A stretch of 10,520 nucleotides of DNA from Thalassiosira profunda (lineage: Eukaryota > Bacillariophyta > Thalassiosirophyceae > Thalassiosirales > Thalassiosiraceae), in the NCBI GenBank assembly GCA_036939355.1, contig JALLAP010000751.1, forward strand, positions 1-10,520, given 5' to 3'. Each line of letters opens with the position of its first letter. The first letter of the stretch is position 1. Below, piece by piece: positions 1 to 8,213 of the stretch. The position numbers and the translations under genes were made by a program. A model generated the notes under the pieces. The model did not search any database. It saw only the letters and a list, made by a program, of their open reading frames with translations, and was not told where the DNA came from.

Positions 1-13
1 CTATCCGCTTTTC

Positions 14-109
14 TGTGGGAACGACGTGGGAGCGACAGCGATTTTACGCGATTATTAACGTAGGAATAAGTATTACGTGGGAGCGACCGTGGGAACGACG
101 TGGGAGCGC
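14..109 (+). repeat. Five copies of an 11-bp GTGGGARCGA motif in two clusters
   Basis: Copies of (T/C)GTGGGARCGA lie at 14-24, 25-35, 76-86, 88-98 and 99-109; the last ends in C instead of A. The first two are exact head-to-tail neighbours with an 11-bp period. The block GTGGGAACGACGTGGGAGCG at 15-34 recurs exactly at 89-108, so a two-unit block is itself duplicated 74 bp apart. The AT-richer spacer 36-75 is not repeated. This could be a clustered factor-binding site or the edge of a longer satellite continuing to the left of the window. Confidence 0.75.
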
Positions 110-130
110 CCGTTTGCACAAAAAAGTCGC

Positions 131-158
131 CGAGGGCGAGCGAGGGCGAGCGAGGGCG
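131..158 (+). repeat. 10-bp GC-rich tandem repeat, about 2.8 copies
   Basis: The unit CGAGGGCGAG is present exactly at 131-140 and 141-150, with a partial third copy at 151-158 (CGAGGGCG). It lies about 210 bp before the CBS-domain start codon. It looks like a small simple repeat arising by slippage; no function is evident. Confidence 0.7.
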
Positions 159-366
159 GCTCATTTGGATTTGTGCTAATGCTGTGCAGCGCATTTGCAA
201 AAGATACAAAAGATGGTGTCTCAGAAGTACTAATCTGTGGGCTTCGGGTTCCTCTCCCTTTGGCTTCTCGATCCGGCCGCCGGACCGCCCCCACAAAAGG
301 ACGTGCAAGCTAAGCGCACGCATAGAAAGCAAAGACGACCGAGAGGAGGACGTACAATAGTGCATC

Positions 367-906
367 ATGCGCGTGTCAGAGTTCATGATACCGGCTGGAA
401 AGGTGGTGACGGCCACCGCCGAGGACTCCGTTCTCAGAGTGATTGATCTCATGACGGCGTACCGCGTTGGGGCGGTGGTCGTCGTCAAGAATCGAGACGA
501 TCCCAGCACTGAGAAAGCCCCCGTCGCCGTGGGCATCGTCACGAAAACCGACATCCTTGCCGCGTACAAGGCCAACGTCGATCACAGCGTGCCGTGCCAA
601 AAGATAATGGGCAAGCGGCGCCTCGTGAGCTGCACCCCCGACGACGACCGCGAGGCGGTGGCGAAGATATTGGAGGAGAACAAGACGCACCACGTGATTG
701 TCGTGGACGCCAACCAATCTCACTTCGTGGGGCTCGTGAGCAGCTGGGATGTTGCGGCGCAGAGCGCCAAGGGCGGCTTCTCGTGGTTTCCGCAGTGGAA
801 GAAGGACGTGCCGGTGTACGATCCGGACCATGCGACGTCGATTGTGAACCACCCGCACGAGAAGACGACGTTTATGGACGATCTGGACTTGGAGGGATTT
901 CAGTAG
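367..906 (+). CDS. Small protein with a tandem pair of CBS domains (179 aa)
   Basis: Two CBS domains fill most of the protein. CBS1 spans about residues 4-68, with a GIVTKTDIL segment at 56-64 matching the G-h-x-T-x-T-D nucleotide-contact motif of the family. CBS2 spans about 77-133, with GLVSSWDVA at 122-130 where the usual last S/T is Trp. Such a pair folds as a Bateman module that typically binds adenine nucleotides (AMP, ATP, SAM) and acts as an energy or ligand sensor. No enzyme domain is attached, and the acidic tail (about 146-179) is not recognised. There is no signal peptide or membrane segment, so a soluble protein is likely. The start is fixed by an in-frame TAG at 358-360. The gene has no intron and an AATAAA follows the stop. 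The exact ligand and partner are unknown; the family assignment is firm. Confidence 0.88.
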   Translation: MRVSEFMIPAGKVVTATAEDSVLRVIDLMTAYRVGAVVVVKNRDDPSTEKAPVAVGIVTKTDILAAYKANVDHSVPCQKIMGKRRLVSCTPDDDREAVAKILEENKTHHVIVVDANQSHFVGLVSSWDVAAQSAKGGFSWFPQWKKDVPVYDPDHATSIVNHPHEKTTFMDDLDLEGFQ

Positions 907-1197
907 CGAAGTACAATAAACGGAATGGAGCAACGAGAAGTGACGAGAACGCTGTTTCACTAGATAGAGAAGAAACACTCTTCACTTGCTGGCACCAATC
1001 GAGCGTTTACTAGAGAAGCAAACACCTTTACTTTGTTACGACTGGTAGCGGCTTGCATGAAGACACGATGCGCCAGGAATAGAAACGCAGGCGAGATGGA
1101 GGTGATTTCGGAATTGGGAAGAATTGCCGATGACAACTGAAACTGAGATCACATCTCTAATTCCACAAGTCTAGCCAACAACCTGCCAACCATTTAT
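907..1197. other. Intergenic spacer between convergent genes
   Basis: This spacer of about 290 bp separates the 3' ends of the CBS-domain gene and the CEP290-like gene. Apart from the AATAAA motifs at each end, I see no ORF with recognisable content, no tRNA and no strong repeat. It probably contains the two 3' untranslated regions. Confidence 0.5.
915..920 (+). terminator. AATAAA polyadenylation-like signal of the CBS-domain gene
   Basis: A perfect AATAAA starts nine bases after the TAG stop at 904-906. Its position fits a short 3' UTR. Assigned by motif and position only. Confidence 0.45.
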
Positions 1198-1198
1198 T
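1193..1198 (-). terminator. AATAAA polyadenylation-like signal overlapping the CEP290 stop
   Basis: On the minus strand the stop codon TGA (1200-1198) is followed by ATAAATG, so its final A is the first base of a perfect AATAAA. This fits the stop inferred from the second exon and suggests a very short 3' UTR. The usage is inferred. Confidence 0.4.
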
Positions 1199-4100
1199 CA
1201 CTTGCATCCTGTAAGCTGGTTGATCTGCCGGACTGCCTCGTTATACTTGTACTTCAGGTCCTCCTGAGTCAAGGTCAATGCGTTGCAGGGGAAAACGTAT
1301 GAGACAAGTGATGAATTGGTTAGAACAAAAGGCAGCCATCACTCACAATCTCCTCAAAGAAATCGAGATGGTCAATCTTCGACAGGCGCTCGTTCTCTTG
1401 TCTCAGCACTTCGTTCTCGGCTTTCAACTGCTTCAGCTGGTGGTCATTCTTCGTGTTCTTGAGAGTCTTGTTCTCGCTAGAGATTGATTTCAGCTGCCGG
1501 CGCAGCAGTTCCACTTCGTCGTCCGTGCCCTGACCAGCCGACTGCTGCAATGCCCGCTCGAGACTCTGTATCCTCTTCTGGTATCTCTCGAGGATGGCCG
1601 AGCCGTCAGAGGCATGCTTCTTCTCTTTCGCAAGTGACTTTTGAAGAGCCTTCACCTGCTCCTCCAGCGTTTTGGACCTTGCACTCGTGGGGCGCGAAAG
1701 GCTGCCGCGGTGGCTGGCGGGTCGAGCCAAATGCCGTGGAGGTGTTGTGTCCTCTTCGACCTCTTTCGTTTTGGCACGCAGGGTAGCCAACTCTCCTCGC
1801 AATTTGCTGTTGGTCGAAGCAAGACCAGCGACTGTTTTGTCCAAAACGGCGACGCGCTGCTCCAGCTCTTCCAGCGTCTTGGCGCTGTTGGTCTTATGGC
1901 ACTCGTCCGTCAGATCTTTCAGCTTTGTCGCGGACATCCGTGCTCTCCTATTTGCAACAAGCTTGGCATTCTGAGCGTCGACCTTTTCTCTCTTGAGTGC
2001 GGTCATCTGCTCCTCCGCCTTCTTCAACTCCTCCTTCAGCCGCGCCACCTCCTCGTTCGAGGCCTTCAAATTTGCCTCGCTGCGCGCCCGGCCCTGCCTT
2101 TGGACCGAAAGCACTCGGTTCGCTCGCGTCAGATTCTCCTTCAATTCCTCGATCTTGTTGTCCCTCGCCGCCCTGTCGTTGGCAAGTGCGCTGAGTTTGC
2201 CTTTCAACGATGCGAGTGCCTTCTTCGAGCTGTCCAGCACATTCTGCGTCTCGTCGCACTGCTGCTGGTACGCGCCGATGGCGCCCACCGACGCCTCGGC
2301 CTCGGCCAGGCGGGATGCCAAAGTGGCAATGTCAGCTTTCATATTCTCCGCCTCCGTCTCGGCTCCTGCGAGCTTACCCTTCAGCTCTTCAATCTGGCGC
2401 TCCTTCTCAAAGACGAGCGCCGTCGCGTCCTGGAGGTGCTGTTGCAAACTGCTGTTGCGGGCAGGCGGCTGCCCAGAAATGTTCGCACCAGCCGCCCTCA
2501 TCAAAGACCGATCGATGGAGTCGGTCGAGATCGAACGATCGGACTTGCGCTCGCGCGGTCCCTTCTCCCGGGCCAGCTTGAGATTCACCTGCTTGGCAGT
2601 GGCCAACTTCTTCCGGCCGTCTTCCAAAGCTCGGTTCTTCGACTCTAGCAGGTCGTTCAGACACGAGATTTGCACCGCGACCTTGGCTTCGGCCACGCGG
2701 CTCTCCTGCATGGCATAGATGGTGTTGCGGAGCTTGGCCACGTCGTCCATGTAGCCCGACAGTTGGCTCTGCGCCAGCCGAAGCGAATCGGCCATGCTCG
2801 TGACCTCAGGCTTATCAGCAGCTAGCACCTGTTGGCTTCCTGAGCGGACGGGCAATCGGACCTCGGTCAAATCCTGCAGGGCCTTGCGCCTTCCCTCCTT
2901 TTCCGCTTTGAGCTCCTCCTCGAGCGATTTGCACTTGACGGCAAGCCTTGCAGCTTCAGAAGCCGCGCTCTCCCGGCCAACCTCTCCTCCCACCTGTTCG
3001 CTAAGTCGAGCCGACAGCACGTCGCGTTCGTTTTGCAGGTCTCGCAAGGACTTCTCCAAGTGTGAGACTGTGGCTGTCAGCTCTTCGTTCCGTTGATTGG
3101 CAGAGGCATGCTGAGAAGGAGGCGCCTCGTTCCCTCCCTCTTTGAGTGCAGTACCCTCCCGAGTTGCCTTTTCGTATCGCTCCAATACCAACGCAAGGGC
3201 TTGTTTGGCCGAGGAGGGCATTGCGACACTGCCCAGCAATTGCTGGACCTTGTCCCTCAAATCTGGCGGCAGCGTAGACGCATCCAAATCGCTGGGGCTC
3301 TCCGTCTTCAATACCTTGACCTCCTCTCGTAGCTTTTGGTTCTCAATCACCAACGCGTGGTGGGCCTGTCCCAGGATGAACGCCTCGCCGTGAGGAGGCT
3401 CGTTGGACGCTTCGGACAGAGAGAAGATTTCCCTCTCCAACCTCTCAATCGTGACTCTGTCCACCTCTTTGTCGGATTTGAGAGTGGCAATCTCAGACGT
3501 CAGCTGCTTGGAGCGGTCGTCCAAGGGAAGCTCGACCGTGCCTTGCCTCACGTTGCTGGCAAATTCCATCACCTGGGCAACCTGGTTGGCGCTCAGGCCG
3601 AGGAACCGGACGCCCTTCTCCCCTATTTCTGCAGCGCGATCTCTCAGTTGCGACAGCAGCTTGATGCGCTCGGCTTCAAGCACATCGAGTTGTCGAGTCA
3701 GCTCCGCGTTGGCGCTCTGGAGGCGGTTGTCGTCCCGTTTCAGGGCCGCCTTGACCTCCTGGTCATCGAAAGCAAAATCTGGCCCCACACCTGCCTTTTC
3801 TTTGAGCCAATCGCACGCCTTGGATAGCGCTCTGTACTTTTCCAGCTCGAGCCCCAGCGCCTTTGTCAGGCGCTTCAGATCGAAGTCCCGCCGCCGAACG
3901 TCCGCCTCGAGTCGTTTTTGGTATCGCACGACCTCCGTCAAGCCGTGGTTCTGTTCGTATGCGGCGTTGCGCGCCTCGGCTCGCTCGAGTTGCTGTCGCA
4001 CCGCCTCCAGCTGTTGCTCCGCATCCAGGCACCGCTTCACCGCGCCGTCGAGTTTGGCGCTCGTAGTATCGAGCTTGGTGTTGGTCTCTTCCGCGGCCAT

Positions 4101-4976
4101 TTGCTCTTTCCTCTCTACCGAAACGGCTAGCTCCTTTGCGCGGCGCTTCGATTCGTTCAGAGCCCGAATGGCGCTGTCCAGATCGCGTTCGGCCTGGTTC
4201 TTGTCGCGCAGGCAAATGTCGTAAGCAGACTGAAGCTTCGCCTTCTCCTTCCTAACCTTTGCAAGTTCGGCTCGGAAGGCCTCGTTTTCCTTGACAAAAG
4301 GGGCCTCCTTGTGCTTCTCCAGCGCAGCCAAGAGCCTCGTGATTTCGGCGCTGCTGGCAGCATCCCGGCGCTGCCACTCCTCCAAGTCTGTGGCGTGCGC
4401 TTGTTGCTCGGCTTCGAGATCGTTCACGGCCCTCTCCTTTTCCTGCAACAGCAGGGCGCACCTCCGGGCTTTCGCGTCGCTGTCCCGATAAAGTGCATCG
4501 CACGTCGACGCCAGTTGCTCGCTCTGATCCTGGAACTTGGTCTTCTCTTTGACCAGCGTGTCGATCTCGTTCACCAAAATGTCCTCGTTGTCCTCAATCT
4601 CGAGGACCGCGGTACGAAGTCTCTCATTCTCCAGCTCCAGCCGGTGCAACTGCTTGTTGCTGTCCCGCTGCGCCTTCTTTTGCTCGTCGGAAGAGCTGGC
4701 CGCCGCCGCAAGCACCCGCTTTTGAGCGTCCAGCCGCGACTTTTGGGCAGTGACTTCATCCTCCAGCCGCGCGTTTTCGCCAATGAGCTCATCGTTGTCC
4801 GATCGCAGGGTCTTTAGCGTCGTTTGGTGTTCTGCGAGCGTGCTTTTGTTGAGAAGGGCCTCGTCCTGCAGCCGGTCATTCTCCGCCTCCAGCGCCGCCA
4901 ATTCGCTCTCCAAATCATCGAGGTAGCGGTCTCTTTCGTCGAGCAGAGCTCGAAGCTCCGACTCGACGCGACTCAT
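1198..4976 (-). CDS. CEP290-like ciliary transition-zone coiled-coil protein (about 1231 aa, two exons)
   Basis: Exon 1 runs 4976-1347 (1210 codons) and exon 2 runs 1263-1198 (21 codons plus stop), joined in phase 0. Nearly the whole protein is predicted coiled coil rich in Glu, Lys, Leu and Arg. Two regions point to CEP290 (NPHP6) and not a generic coiled coil. Residues about 345-400 run from GLTEVV through RRRDFDL and LTKALGLELEKY to LKEKAGVGPD, and parallel the human segment with GLEDAVVEI, IRDREIEIL and LRERVGLEP. The C-terminus, LDFFEEI plus EDLKYKYNEAVR, parallels human FFEEIEDLKYNYKEEV. CEP290 tethers the ciliary membrane to axonemal doublets at the transition zone and gates protein entry. 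The human protein is about 2,480 residues, so this one is roughly half that length. A low-complexity Ser/Arg/Pro stretch (about residues 1080-1105) interrupts the coils. It shares its upstream region with the divergent kelch gene. Family identification rests on remembered human sequence, not a search. Confidence 0.87.
1264..1346 (-). other. 83-bp GT-AG intron near the 3' end of the CEP290-like gene
   Basis: On the minus strand exon 1 ends ...GAGATT and is followed by the near-consensus donor GTGAGT (1346-1341). The intron ends CCTTGACTCAG (AG at 1265-1264). Reading straight through gives only VSDGCLLF and a stop at 1322-1320, whereas splicing continues directly into EDLKYKYNEAVR, the conserved CEP290 ending. 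The intron is phase 0. A TTGAC branch-site-like sequence sits four bases before the terminal AG's C-A-G, unusually close. Confidence 0.88.
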
Positions 4977-5071
4977 GTTGGATGGCGGCCGGCCAACTAG
5001 AGAGTCTTCCCGTGGCGTTGGAGATCACAGCACTCAGTAGCGGGGGCCAGCGTTGCCGTCGGTCGTTCACC

Positions 5072-5215
5072 ATTCAAATCCACTTTCGAAGCGTTTGAAT
5101 TTTCAAAATCTCAAATCAAACTTTCAAAGCGTTTCAAATCCAATTCAAAATTTTGAATCGAAGAATTTTGAATTTTCCAATTCGATTTGAAAATTCAATC
5201 CGAATTTTCAAATCC
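5072..5215. repeat. AT-rich array of TTTGAA / TTCAAA motifs with a 16-bp palindrome
   Basis: About ten variants of TTTGAAW and its complement WTTCAAA occur in both orientations. ACTTTCGAAGCGTTTGAAT (5082-5100) recurs imperfectly as ACTTTCAAAGCGTTTCAAAT (5120-5139), showing duplication of a unit about 38 bp long. ATTCAAAATTTTGAAT at 5143-5158 is a perfect palindrome. Further copies follow to 5215. It may be a clustered binding site or a degenerate local duplication; it is not coding on base composition grounds. Confidence 0.7.
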
Positions 5216-5224
5216 TCTTTTCTG

Positions 5225-5237
5225 GTTGCCTCGCAAC
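5225..5237. promoter_or_regulatory. X-box-like inverted repeat GTTGCCTCGCAAC
   Basis: GTTGC and GCAAC form a perfect 5-bp inverted repeat around CTC. The RFX X-box of ciliary genes has the core GTTGCCATGGCAAC, so this is one base shorter in the spacer and the right half deviates. It lies 45 bp before the kelch start codon and about 250 bp upstream of the CEP290-like start. A role is plausible only if the organism has an RFX-type factor. Confidence 0.25.
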
Positions 5238-5281
5238 TCGACCGCCACAGCAGATTCTCAGCCCGCTCGCCGAGCCAACCA

Positions 5282-8177
5282 ATGTTGACCCGCGTACTCC
5301 TCAGCCTCTGCCTCTCGCGAGAGGCTCTGTCGTGGTCCGAGTGGACCAACGCCTCCTCGTTCGCGACAGACGACTGGCGAGAGCTCTGGCTGCTGGGCCA
5401 AGGACCCAACGAAAGGCGCGGGCATTCGCTCGTCTTATTCAACGAGAGCAAGGTAATATTGTTCGGCGGGCGCGGCAACGACGCCCATCGCCCTCACGTG
5501 CCGCGGCACTTTGACCTCGTTGAAGAGGGAGGCGTCCTCGAGTTTGCAACACACGATGGGAGGCCCTTGAGTGACATCTACGCGCCCGACTCTCCTCTTT
5601 GTCAGCCCGTCGAAACATGCCATCCTCTGACCGACGCCAGCTCGGGCAATGACGAGGTCTGCTCGCAATCTTGGGACCACCTGCTGCAGGGCGACCCGAC
5701 AGCCACCGAGCAGGCCAAGGTTGAGGAAATGTGTGGGTTCGTCCCCGTTGCAGTCCATTACAATGACGTTTGGGTGTACGACACTGACTGCTTGCGGTTT
5801 GGCGATTTGGCGTGTGCCAGCGACGGGTGGCGAATCTTGCACCCAGGCGTGAAATTTGGCGGGTGCAACCACGAGGATGGGGTGCTGGTCTGCGACGCGC
5901 CCAGCGAACGTTACGGCCACGGTGCGACGATGCTCGACAACACGACAATGGCCGTCTATGGAGGGCACAGCCACGAGTGCGAAGATTACTGCGACGACTT
6001 TTGGCTTTTTGATCTGCTCTCGTTGCAGTGGTCCAAGGTGGAAGGCTCTCCTAGCCCTGGCAATCGCCACGATTTCTCCTTTGTCAGCGATTCCACCGCA
6101 AATACCGCATATTTGTTTGGAGGACACCGTCTGTGGCACGGCTTTAGCGGCGACAACAGCGTGTACAATCGGTGGCAAAGCACCGACGAGCTACCCAAGG
6201 GTGGCTACCTCAATGATCTGTGGGCGTATGGCGACGATCCCGCAAACGCCGACGATAAGCAGTGGACCCAAATAGTAGGAAAGACCACTTGCGTCGATGC
6301 CCCAGGCCTCACGTGGGAGAGCCGCAACGACCAACACTGCGAGGTGTTCTGGCCAAGCGCCAGGTCGGGGCACGCCGCAGTCTTTGACGAAAAGCGAGGA
6401 GGCTTGTGGGTGCACGGTGGCTTTTCCACGTACTACCCCTACCCGACGAGCAAAGATGCCGGCAGTGGCCCAGGCACCCAAACGTTGGGAAGAGACCACG
6501 CGCCTCTCACCCCGACCCACTCCTTTTACCTCGACGATTTGTGGTTCTTTGACGCCAAGACGGGATTCTGGGAGAAGAAGCGAATTTGTGAGACCATTGG
6601 CTTGCTGACATCATCATGCCCTGTCATCTTGTTGTCTCACCTTCACACGCCCTCCACTAACAGTTGGCAGGAAACCCCAGCGAAGGACCGACCACACCCT
6701 CGCGCTGTCAGGCAACCTGCTCGTCTTGCACGGAGGATTTGGCGACAACTTTCACTTCAAGGACACTTGGCACTATTTGATCGACGAGAACCGATGGGTG
6801 GAGAAGGATGCCTTTGTGCATGCCGAGTTCCCCGATACCTGCGTCAACTCTCTCCTCGCAGTCGAACAAGACCCAAGCTGCATCGAGCTGGAGTTTCCCT
6901 CCGACTTGAAGAGGTCCAACGAGTCGACCCTCGCCCTCAAATATCAAGAAATCCTGCCCTTTAGCGAACAAAAGGGATACACTCCGGATCCCGCCCACCC
7001 ATTGTATTTTGGCATTGTCGACGACGCTGATGCGTTTGTCGAGGAGCTGCGCCAACAGTATCTTGAGCAAGAAGTCTACGACGAAAAAGGCCAACGCATC
7101 TGGCTGGAGTCCACCGTTCCCGACGGCACACCAATCGCTCCCAAAGCCGCCACGGCTCCAAGACAGTATGCTCGACAAAGGAGGCTCAAATACAATGCCA
7201 CAACCGAGCTCGACGTGTGGGAGTGGTGCGTCTCTGTCAAAGGCGAGCCCACCCGCGACCGAGAAGATGACGGCAACTTTGGCAGGTCCAACACGAGCGT
7301 CTTCATTCCGCAGCCACGAAGACAATCGCCCGGATGGGACGGCTGCAGAGACTTCCAATGGACGCATCCTCCTTCCAGGGCCGACCACGCCAGCGTCTAT
7401 GTTGCAAATCATGACATGCTCGTGACGCACGGCGGCGTGGGCTACGGCCCTGAAGAGGATTCGCATCCCACGCACCCCATCAACGACCGGTCTCCGGCCA
7501 CACGCGTCCTCGGCGACTTCTGGGTGCTGAATATGCACAATTGCGCTCGCAACTGCTCAGGACAAGGTGTCTGCACCAACGGCTTTTGCGAGTGTGATCC
7601 CGGATTCTACGGGGTCGATTGCTCCAACGTCACGTGCCCTGGCTCCGTCTGCGCATATGACGCCAACAACAACCAACATTGTGCGCACTGTTGTTACGAT
7701 ACCATCGAGGGCGATTTCAAGGTCCCGTGTCGACTAGAAGACGACGAACTGATGCTCTTCACGGGCCAGTCCGAGGGCATTTGCGATGGGTTTGGCACGT
7801 GCCAGTGCGCCCCGCCGTACATTGGCGAGGACTGCAGCATCGTCGATTGCAAGCACAACTGCAGCTTCAACGGGTACTGCAGCGTCCAGTTTCCGCAATC
7901 GAGGTGCATGTGCAAGGATGGATACACAGGAGAGTACTGTCAACACATGGAATGCCTCAACAACTGCTCCTATCCCAACGGGCAGTGCGACCAGGAGACT
8001 GGCGTCTGCAGCTGCCAGAAGCTGTACAATCCCTACAATAGAACCCAGGCCTGGAGTCGATGGCAAGGACCCGATTGCAGCTATTTGGCGGCGTTTTCGG
8101 CATCCAACGTGCGGAGGTTGAGCGCCGCGCTGACACTGACTGCAATCTTCCTTGGGTCACTAGGCCTCATAACCTAA
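5282..8177 (+). CDS. Secreted kelch-propeller / EGF-repeat surface protein, probably GPI-anchored (939 aa, two exons)
   Basis: Exon 1 is 5282-6587 and exon 2 is 6664-8177, joined through a split codon at residue 436. Residues 1-17 look like a short signal peptide (MLTRVLLSLCLSREALS). Kelch-type units follow, each with an R..H / hydrophobic / GG pattern: about 43-64 (ending ILFGG), 208-229 (VYGG), 260-281 (LFGG), 358-380 (VHGG), 442-460 (VLHGG) and 674-693 (VTHGG). Together they plausibly make a six-bladed propeller with large inserts. Four Cys-rich EGF/tenascin-like modules occupy about 729-755, 808-826, 831-861 and 866-907. The last 19 residues (921-939) are hydrophobic with no tail, as in a GPI-attachment signal; a C-terminal membrane anchor is the alternative. 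Eleven N-glycosylation sequons support an extracellular location. The layout resembles attractin/MEGF8-type proteins without their CUB domain. The likely role is adhesion or cell-surface recognition; the ligand is unknown. 5282 is the first ATG in frame. Confidence 0.82.
6588..6663 (+). other. 76-bp GT-AG intron in the kelch-EGF gene
   Basis: The kelch frame before about 6587 and the kelch/EGF frame after about 6700 differ. Donor GTGAGA at 6588 with acceptor CTAACAG (AG at 6662-6663) joins them in frame, giving WEKKRI-F-GRKPQRRTDHTLAL and restoring a kelch unit up to HGGFGDN. The nearby CAG at 6668-6670 would leave the wrong frame with this donor. A CTAAC branch-site-like sequence directly abuts the chosen AG, which is odd; CTGAC at about 6605-6609 is an alternative branch site. 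Confidence 0.75.
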
Positions 8178-8213
8178 CCCATAGCTTGCGCCGTGTCTGC
8201 TCCTTCAAACGTG
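8178..8213. other. 36-bp gap between convergent stop codons
   Basis: The kelch-EGF stop (TAA, 8175-8177) and the transporter stop on the other strand (8216-8214) are 36 bp apart. No AATAAA is visible on either strand here. Each mature transcript probably ends inside the other gene, so their 3' ends should overlap. Confidence 0.6.

Larger units (their letters stand above)
1..366 (+). promoter_or_regulatory. 5' flank and probable promoter/leader of the CBS-domain gene
   Basis: No protein gene is supported here; the open frames are short, overlap each other and have no recognisable content. The stretch holds two GC-rich repeat clusters, described separately, then about 200 bp of ordinary mixed sequence leading to the CBS-domain start codon. 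A TAG at 358-360 is in frame with that start, so coding does not extend into this region unless through an unseen upstream exon. No clear TATA box was seen. The regulatory role is inferred only from position. Confidence 0.4.
4977..5281. promoter_or_regulatory. Shared divergent promoter region of the CEP290-like and kelch-EGF genes
   Basis: The two start codons face away from each other across 305 bp, so both promoters and 5' leaders must lie here or overlap. The CEP290-proximal third is GC-rich, the middle (about 5070-5215) is strongly AT-rich and made of TTTGAA/TTCAAA motifs, and the kelch-proximal end returns to mixed composition. No ATG in the kelch frame occurs before 5282, although that frame is open back to about 5153. 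Shared regulation is an inference from geometry. Confidence 0.55.

Noticed and set aside
376..978. 200-codon minus-strand frame opposite the CBS-domain gene
   Set aside because: His/Arg/Val-rich complement of the CBS coding frame, with no family resemblance.
1120..1155. GATGACA and CTGA resembling C/D box snoRNA motifs
   Set aside because: The two boxes are only a few bases apart, with no room for a guide sequence and no terminal stem.
1641..2648. 335-codon open frame on the plus strand inside the CEP290-like gene
   Set aside because: It is opposite a continuous, family-recognisable coding frame. Its Leu/Arg-rich translation is the expected complement of Glu/Lys/Leu codons in a coiled coil, with no domain of its own.
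5153..5281. N-terminal extension of the kelch-EGF protein into the AT-rich region
   Set aside because: The frame is open but contains no ATG before 5282, and the translated extension is low complexity. Starting at 5282 gives a signal peptide.
5435..6178. 247-codon minus-strand frame opposite kelch exon 1
   Set aside because: Antisense shadow caused by GC-rich third positions; translation is featureless and the sense frame carries kelch repeats.
6708..7538. 276-codon minus-strand frame within the kelch-EGF gene
   Set aside because: Antisense shadow of exon 2, no recognisable motif, while the plus strand shows kelch and Cys-rich modules.
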